Assembly (NCBI RefSeq): GCF_009601505.1
Contig: NZ_WITC01000057.1
Location: 186,001 to 250,000 of the forward strand
Direction of reading: 5' to 3'
DNA from: Sinorhizobium terangae
GTDB lineage: Bacteria > Pseudomonadota > Alphaproteobacteria > Rhizobiales > Rhizobiaceae
DNA length: 64,000 nucleotides
Each line of letters begins with the position of its first letter. The stretch's first letter is position 1. The notes under the pieces were generated by a model. It searched no databases, was not told the DNA's origin, and saw nothing but the letters and a program-made list of their open reading frames with translations. Shown in pieces: positions 59,715 to 64,000 of this stretch. The position numbers and the translations under genes are program-made.

Positions 59715-60995
59715 TCAGGCGGCGCGTTCGCGCCACCAGTCCTGCGCCTGGAGTTTCCAATAGGTGAGCTGAGCGACGGCGAGCCCGGCAAGCCCGCCCG
59801 CCCAAACGAGTCCGAACGGCTGATAGAGCTTGTAGCGCTCCGATTGGCCGAGGATGCCCTCGGCGACGACCTTGCCGCCGATTGCCGTCGTGTTGAGCCC
59901 ATGGCCGCCAAAGGCCGTGCAGTACCATACGCCCGGGCTCATCCGGCCGATCTGGGGCATCAGGTGCCGGGCGTAAGACATTAGGCCCGACCAGGCGAGC
60001 TCGGTCTTCAGACCGGAAAGCTGCGGATAGGTACCAACCATCTCCGCCCTCAGTTCCCGCACGAGCGCATCCGTCGAGGCGGCGCGCGTGGTGATACGCC
60101 CACCCCACAGCAGGCGCTTTCCGCCGTCGACGACGCGATAATAATCGCCGGCACGACGGTTATCGCCGATCGCGTCGCCGGTCGCGATCGCCGAAGCGAC
60201 GAGATCGGGCGCTTCCTCGCTGACCATCACGTAGGTCGCGATCGGCAGGAAGGCGCGCTTGAGCCTGCCATGAAGCGATCCCGTGTAGCCGCCCGTCGTA
60301 AAGACGACGGTGCGGGCGCGGACCTCGCCACCCCCGGTCAAGACTCGCTTCTCGGCGCCGTCGAGCACCACCTTGGTCACTGCAGAGGACTCGTAGATCA
60401 GGCCGCCGAGGCGCTCGATCTCGGCGGCCAGCGCGCGCAAATAGTTGAGCGGATGCATGTGGAAGGCTCGCCTGTCGCGCAGCGCCTGGAAATAGCGCTT
60501 GGACTTCAGCACTGAACGGACCTGGTCGCGGTCGAGGTAGTCGAGTTCGTAGTCGTACAGACGACGCATTTTCTCCGCATGCGCCTTCAGGCTGGCACCG
60601 TCCTCATAGCGCAGCACGCTTGTGATTCCGCGTGTCGGCAGGGCATCGCGGATCGCCAACGCCTCGATCGTTTCGCGCACGAAGTCCATGCCTTCGATCG
60701 ACAGCAGATGGAGGCGACGGGCGGCGTCCTGACCGGCGATCCGTGCGATCTCGGCGCTGCCGGTCGCATAGCCGGGACTGACGAAGCCTCCGTTACGGCC
60801 GGAAGCTCCGAAGCCGATGCTCTCGGCCTCCAGGACCGCAACCGCCTGCCCGCCCCTTGCAAGCTGCAGTGCCGTGGTGAGGCCCGCGAGGCCCCCGCCG
60901 ATGATAACGGTGTCGCAGTCCACTTTGCCTGCGAGCGACCGGCGCACCGTCTGGTCCGCCATGGTTCGTCTGTAATAGCTGTCTGGGTAGGTCAT
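59715..60995 (-). CDS. FAD-dependent oxidoreductase (DadA/PuuB-like)
   Basis: A 426-residue flavoprotein of the D-amino-acid/glycine oxidase superfamily. The FAD-binding Rossmann motif is TVIIGGGLAGLTTALQLARG at about 30. GASGRNGGFVSPGYATG follows at about 63, and GVWYCTAFGGHGLNTTAIGG at about 360 is the C-terminal FAD contact. In the context of an Amadori-compound locus it could oxidise a fructosyl amino acid or a released amine, similar to gamma-glutamylputrescine oxidase; the substrate is not readable. It lies second in the ABC operon. Confidence 0.9.
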   Translation of the reverse strand: MTYPDSYYRRTMADQTVRRSLAGKVDCDTVIIGGGLAGLTTALQLARGGQAVAVLEAESIGFGASGRNGGFVSPGYATGSAEIARIAGQDAARRLHLLSIEGMDFVRETIEALAIRDALPTRGITSVLRYEDGASLKAHAEKMRRLYDYELDYLDRDQVRSVLKSKRYFQALRDRRAFHMHPLNYLRALAAEIERLGGLIYESSAVTKVVLDGAEKRVLTGGGEVRARTVVFTTGGYTGSLHGRLKRAFLPIATYVMVSEEAPDLVASAIATGDAIGDNRRAGDYYRVVDGGKRLLWGGRITTRAASTDALVRELRAEMVGTYPQLSGLKTELAWSGLMSYARHLMPQIGRMSPGVWYCTAFGGHGLNTTAIGGKVVAEGILGQSERYKLYQPFGLVWAGGLAGLAVAQLTYWKLQAQDWWRERAA

Positions 60996-61055
60996 GTCGT
61001 GCCGGTCCGCTGAAAACGCAAAGGGCGCGAGCGAAAAACGCCCGCGCCCATCCTG

Positions 61056-61883
61056 TCAGTCCGCGCTGTAGTCCTTGCCGTACCACTTGGTGGTCAGCGT
61101 CGCCAGCGTTCCGTCCTTCTTCATCTCTTCGATGATGCCGCCGACCTTCTCGGTCCACTCCGGATCGACTTTCTCGGCGATGACGACCAGCGGCTCCTTG
61201 AAGGCGTATTCGCCGTCCATTACGCGCAGCGGATAGCCGTTCTTGATCGCGTTGAGCGCGGTCTGCTCGGGTGCGATCACCGCGTCGAGGCGCACACCGT
61301 TGCCGAGGCGCAGGTCATCGAAGGGCAGCATCGAGTCGGCAAAGGTCCGCACCTCGCCCGGCTCCAGCTTGTACTTGATCGGCGGCAAGCCCGGCGCGTC
61401 GATTTCAAGTCGGCGGTTGATGAAGTCTTCCGAGGTTGTCGCCGTCTCGACGCCGATCACCTTGCCCTTCAGATCGTCGGTCGACTTCGCCTCGCTGTCC
61501 TTGTGCAGGACGTAGACGTACGGGCTGTAGTAGTAGATGCCGGCGAAATCGATGACCTGGGCGCGCGCCTTGGTGGGTGTCACCGAGCCGACGCCGAGGT
61601 CGTAGCGCCCCTGCCAACGGCCACCGGTAAGCGTCGCCCAGTCCGGCGTCTCGAAGCTCACCTCGACGCCGAGGCGCTTGGCGATCTCACGCGAGACATC
61701 GATGTCGAAGCCGACCATCTCGTTGTTGTCGTCCAGGTAGCTCTGGGGCGGCCAGCCGCTGTTGGTCGCGACGACCATCGCCTTCTTTTCCATGACGCGA
61801 TCTAACGTCTCTCCGGCATGGGCAGAGACTGCAGCAGCGACGAATGCAACCCCGATGGCAAGTCGTGCGATGAGCTTTTTCAC
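61056..61883 (-). CDS. Polar amino acid-type ABC transporter substrate-binding protein
   Basis: A 275-residue periplasmic protein with a Sec signal peptide (1-23, ending AHA) and the type-II SBP fold (LDRVMEKKAMVVATNSGWPP; DIDVSREIAKRLGVEV; DLKGKVIGVETATTSEDFI). It captures an amino acid or amino-acid conjugate for the permease and ATPase downstream. In the context of the deglycase and kinase encoded nearby, a fructosyl amino acid is a reasonable guess. First gene of the operon; a TGTCAG-type operator lies 42 bases upstream. Confidence 0.92.
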   Translation of the reverse strand: MKKLIARLAIGVAFVAAAVSAHAGETLDRVMEKKAMVVATNSGWPPQSYLDDNNEMVGFDIDVSREIAKRLGVEVSFETPDWATLTGGRWQGRYDLGVGSVTPTKARAQVIDFAGIYYYSPYVYVLHKDSEAKSTDDLKGKVIGVETATTSEDFINRRLEIDAPGLPPIKYKLEPGEVRTFADSMLPFDDLRLGNGVRLDAVIAPEQTALNAIKNGYPLRVMDGEYAFKEPLVVIAEKVDPEWTEKVGGIIEEMKKDGTLATLTTKWYGKDYSAD

Positions 61884-61924
61884 ATGATCCTCCTCTTCGA
61901 TCCGTCAGCCACGATCCCTCTTTA

Positions 61925-61940
61925 TGTAAGATGTCTGACA
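61925..61940 (-). promoter_or_regulatory. Candidate GntR operator upstream of the binding-protein gene
   Basis: On the minus strand this reads TGTCAGACATCTTACA, matching the frlB upstream site TGTCAGTTGTCTTACA at 13 of 16 positions, with both halves identical. It lies 42 bases before the start. The gap to the Rrf2 gene otherwise holds only a doubtful small ORF. Confidence 0.55.
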
Positions 61941-62083
61941 ACTCCATGTGTAAAGGTGCACCGGCAGGAGTCAAGGGCGATGCCGGATGCGAATCATGAA
62001 ACGATTAGATGAGACGATGCGATTCCGTGATGAATGATGGCGAAGTTCTGCGGGGCCGAAGGGCCGGGAATCCCGAGAGAGTT

Positions 62084-62269
62084 TCAGTGCTGAGGAGCGG
62101 GGGAGGCCTGGTCCAGAAGGATGCGGTCGAAGGGGTCGATTACGATCTGGAAAGACGGACCAACGTCTGTCTGGCGACCATCGATCAGAACGCCCAGTGC
62201 GTTGCGCGCCGGCATCGCACCCCCGCGCCGAACGACAAAGCACGCGGCACACTTCAAACTGCAGACCAT
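62084..62269 (-). CDS. Possible small protein downstream of the Rrf2 gene
   Basis: A 61-codon minus-strand frame; the likely translated part is 43 residues from MPARNALGVLIDGRQTDVGP, with a GGGGGTG ribosome-like site. It has strong GC3 bias and ends ILLDQASPAPQH, which looks protein-like. It follows the Rrf2 gene on the same strand. No family was recognised and it may not be expressed. The 61884-62298 region contains no other gene. Confidence 0.3.
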   Translation of the reverse strand: MVCSLKCAACFVVRRGGAMPARNALGVLIDGRQTDVGPSFQIVIDPFDRILLDQASPAPQH

Positions 62270-62298
62270 CAGTCCGGTTGTTTACGAAGGGTAAGACC

Positions 62299-62769
62299 TC
62301 AACCGGCTTCGCTGCGAAGCGCGGCCACGGTCTCTTTCTTCTCGCCCTCTTCCTTCTCGCCGGCGGCGAACTGTTCGAGCGTCATGTTGTCGAGAATTCC
62401 TGCCATGGCATCGCGCACGACCACCATCGAGCGCCGCACGTGACAGTTTTCCGGATCACGACAGTCGTCGCAGGCTTCGAAGGCCGTGCGGCTGGCGCAG
62501 CGGATCGGCGCGAGCGGGCCGTCGAGGGTGCGGATCACCTGGCCGACGCGGATTTCTGTTGCCGGACGCGCCAGCGAATAACCGCCGCCCGGGCCCTTCT
62601 TGGAGCGAAGGAACCCGGCGTTCCTAAGTTCCAGCATGATCGTGTCGAGGAATTTCTTCGGCAAATTGTTTCGGACGGCGATGTCGGTGATAAAGGCCGT
62701 CTCGCCCGGCTGAAGCTGGGCAAGGTCAACCATTGCCTTCAGACCGTATTTTCCTTTTTTCGTGAGCAT
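62299..62769 (-). CDS. Rrf2-family transcriptional regulator
   Basis: A 156-residue regulator. The winged helix starts MLTKKGKYGLKAMVDLAQL, with the recognition part NLPKKFLDTIMLELRNAGFL and wing SKKGPGGGYSLARP. Four Cys lie in the CASRTAFEACDDCRDPENC region, spaced like the cluster ligands of IscR/RsrR-type sensors, so a [Fe-S] or redox-sensing role is likely. It is not RirA (no RirA-type N-terminus). The start at 62769 is chosen from homology. It is near the siderophore-type ATPase gene but divergent from nothing, so its target is unclear. Confidence 0.87.
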   Translation of the reverse strand: MLTKKGKYGLKAMVDLAQLQPGETAFITDIAVRNNLPKKFLDTIMLELRNAGFLRSKKGPGGGYSLARPATEIRVGQVIRTLDGPLAPIRCASRTAFEACDDCRDPENCHVRRSMVVVRDAMAGILDNMTLEQFAAGEKEEGEKKETVAALRSEAG

Positions 62770-62798
62770 GAGGCATCGCTTTCGAGAAGGAATTTTGC

Positions 62799-62893
62799 AC
62801 CGCATGTTCCCTTAAATCGTAGCCGGTTTAAGGGCGAAAACTTGCGGCAATTCAACGTACTACGACGTCCTTTCGCGTCAGACAGACGCGCCG
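62799..62893 (-). repeat. Family-A palindromic element, reverse orientation
   Basis: The hairpin GCATGTTCCCTTAAATCG...GTTTAAGGG comes first, then the linker, then CGCGTCAGACAGACGCG. It is in the upstream region of the Rrf2 gene. Confidence 0.75.
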
Positions 62894-62948
62894 CGCGGGG
62901 GGTAGCGCCCAACACGCCGCGCATCGTGACGGCCCAGACGTTCCCTTT

Positions 62949-63053
62949 CTGCATGTTGCCTTTAATCGTAGCCGATTAAAGGACAAAAACATGCAGCAAT
63001 TCAAAGTGCTACAGCGACCTTAGCGCGTCTGATAAGACGCGCGACGCTGTAGG
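62949..63053 (-). repeat. Family-A palindromic element, reverse orientation (complete copy)
   Basis: Hairpin CTGCATGTTGCC...AAACATGCAG at 62949-62996, linker GCAATTCAAAGTGCTACAG, and the perfect GCGCGTCT/AGACGCGC stem at 63023-63042. It lies in the 62770-63301 gap between the Rrf2 and ATPase genes; the rest of that gap shows only an AT-rich stretch near 63060-63085. Confidence 0.85.
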
Positions 63054-63301
63054 CATCTTAGATATATATTATATAGATCAAGCCCATTCCGGCGGCAAGA
63101 ATTCAAATCAGTTTGCAGATAGATTTACTATGAAGCTGACCGTCGAGCGTGTTGCAGAAACGGGCATTGCGGTTGCCGGACTGCTTTCGTACCGCCGATG
63201 ACATCCCCGGCGACAATCGCTCCCGTCCCAGCGGCAAACCGGGTCGATCGCTGCGGCGGCAGCGATCCTCGGACGGACAGCATTTAGGTCTCGGCCGACT
63301 G

Positions 63302-64000
63302 TCAGGCGGCCTGGATGGAATCGTCGACGATGACGACCGGGCGGCCCATGGAGCAGGCCTCGACGCGGGCTTCGACGCGATAGACGGATTTCAGCATCGC
63401 GGCCGTGATCACGTCCGGCGTCGCGCCGCTGGCGATCACCGATCCGTTGCTGATCACGATGGTGTCGTCGCAATAGCGCAGCGCGTGGTTGAGGTCGTGA
63501 AGCGCGATCAGCACCGCCATCCCGGATTGCGCCGACAACCGCTTCATGAAGCCGAGCACCTCGATCTGGCGGAAGAGATCGAGCGCGGATGTCGGCTCGT
63601 CCATCAGCAAGACTTCGGGCTTGCGCACCAGCGCCTGCGCGATCGAGACGAGCTGGCGCTGACCGCCGGAAAGTTCGCCAAGACCGCGGAATGCCAGGTC
63701 ATCGATCCTGAGTGCGGCGAGCACACGATCGATTTCGGCAAGCTCGCCGTCCTTGACCTTCCAGCCGGAGGATCCCTGCTTCGCTGAAAGCAGGACCGAC
63801 TCGTAAACGGTCAGCACTGCATTCGCCCCGGTGTCCTGCGGCATATAACAGATCGCCTCCGGCCCCTTCGCCGTATCGGAGAGGTGAACGAGGCCGGGGC
63901 CGCCAGCGAGCCCGGCAATGCGCTTGAAGAGCGTCGATTTGCCGGCGGCATTCGGACCGATCACGGCAGTCAGGCCACCACCCCGCAGCATGCCCGTATT
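63302..64000 (-). CDS. Siderophore/iron-type ABC transporter ATPase (partial, runs off the right edge)
   Basis: The C-terminal 230-plus residues of an ABC ATPase. Walker A is GPNAAGKST, the signature is LSGGQRQ, Walker B is [12 protein letters not shown], and the H-loop is IALHDLNHAL. The pattern is that of FecE/FhuC/BtuD iron-siderophore or cobalamin importers. The N-terminus continues beyond base 64000, so the start is not visible. A family-A repeat and the Rrf2 regulator precede the stop region. Confidence 0.88.
   Translation of the reverse strand, partial: NTGMLRGGGLTAVIGPNAAGKSTLFKRIAGLAGGPGLVHLSDTAKGPEAICYMPQDTGANAVLTVYESVLLSAKQGSSGWKVKDGELAEIDRVLAALRIDDLAFRGLGELSGGQRQLVSIAQALVRKPEVLLMDEPTSALDLFRQIEVLGFMKRLSAQSGMAVLIALHDLNHALRYCDDTIVISNGSVIASGATPDVITAAMLKSVYRVEARVEACSMGRPVVIVDDSIQAA

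Noticed and set aside
63129-63200. A 23-codon frame starting MKLTVERVAETGIAV
   Set aside because: It has no ribosome site and no family, and it lies beside an AT-rich non-coding stretch.
1-64000. CRISPR arrays, tRNA, rRNA, plasmid replication or conjugation genes
   Set aside because: No regularly spaced repeats, cloverleaf-like sequences or rep/tra-type proteins were seen anywhere in the window.

Overview
The window reads as an alphaproteobacterial accessory replicon, most likely Sinorhizobium/Ensifer. The reasons are high GC with strong GC3 bias, rhizobial-type -10 hexamers, many copies of rhizobial palindromic intergenic elements, and a gene repertoire dominated by ABC/TRAP uptake and catabolic cassettes. 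No rRNA, tRNA, replication or conjugation genes were seen. Placement on a chromid or megaplasmid is inference.

Left end (1-5.4 kb): an XRE regulator, then a compact ribosomal-peptide-type locus. It holds a SARP/TPR regulator, a 72-residue small protein (candidate precursor), a YcaO cyclodehydratase-family enzyme, a TfuA-like partner and a small conserved-looking ORF whose upstream region carries SARP-like heptamer repeats. This is the best candidate for an undescribed system. A cytoplasmic HtrA-like protease follows on the other strand.

6.5-19.7 kb: a complete assimilatory nitrate island: nasT-nasS (ANTAR antiterminator and its nitrate sensor), a sigma-54 promoter, a leader with two ANTAR-type hairpins and an intrinsic terminator, then nrtA-nrtB-nrtC-nirB-nirD-nasA-cysG. 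The CysG methyltransferase half is truncated.

19.7-29 kb: a Nudix hydrolase, a zinc alcohol dehydrogenase, and a TetR regulator divergent from a TRAP transporter (dctQ/M/P-type) plus shikimate dehydrogenase and 3-dehydroshikimate dehydratase/VOC fusion genes. Together these suggest uptake and degradation of quinate/shikimate-like compounds to protocatechuate. An IS5-type transposase remnant and a DUF4279 gene follow.

29-35.8 kb: a slipin/NfeD pair (membrane quality control), a Gfo/Idh/MocA dehydrogenase plus sugar isomerase pair, an FAD/NAD(P)-binding protein and a tiny lipoprotein.

36-42 kb: an organosulfur operon (ssuE-like FMN reductase, LLM monooxygenase, ssuC, ssuA, ssuB) and an SDR-like protein lacking the usual catalytic Tyr/Lys.

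42-53 kb: a three-subunit membrane molybdenum dehydrogenase (Mo subunit, 2Fe-2S subunit, triheme cytochrome c), DUF1127, aldo-keto reductase, a second FAD/NAD(P)-binding protein, an SfnB/DszC-like acyl-CoA dehydrogenase-fold enzyme and an MBL hydrolase.

54-62 kb: an Amadori-compound type locus: GntR/UTRA regulator, frlB-like deglycase and frlD-like kinase on one strand, and on the other a polar amino-acid-type ABC transporter with FAD oxidoreductase and EamA exporter. The promoters of both units share a 16-bp motif. The right end has an Rrf2 regulator and a partial siderophore-type ABC ATPase cut by the window edge.
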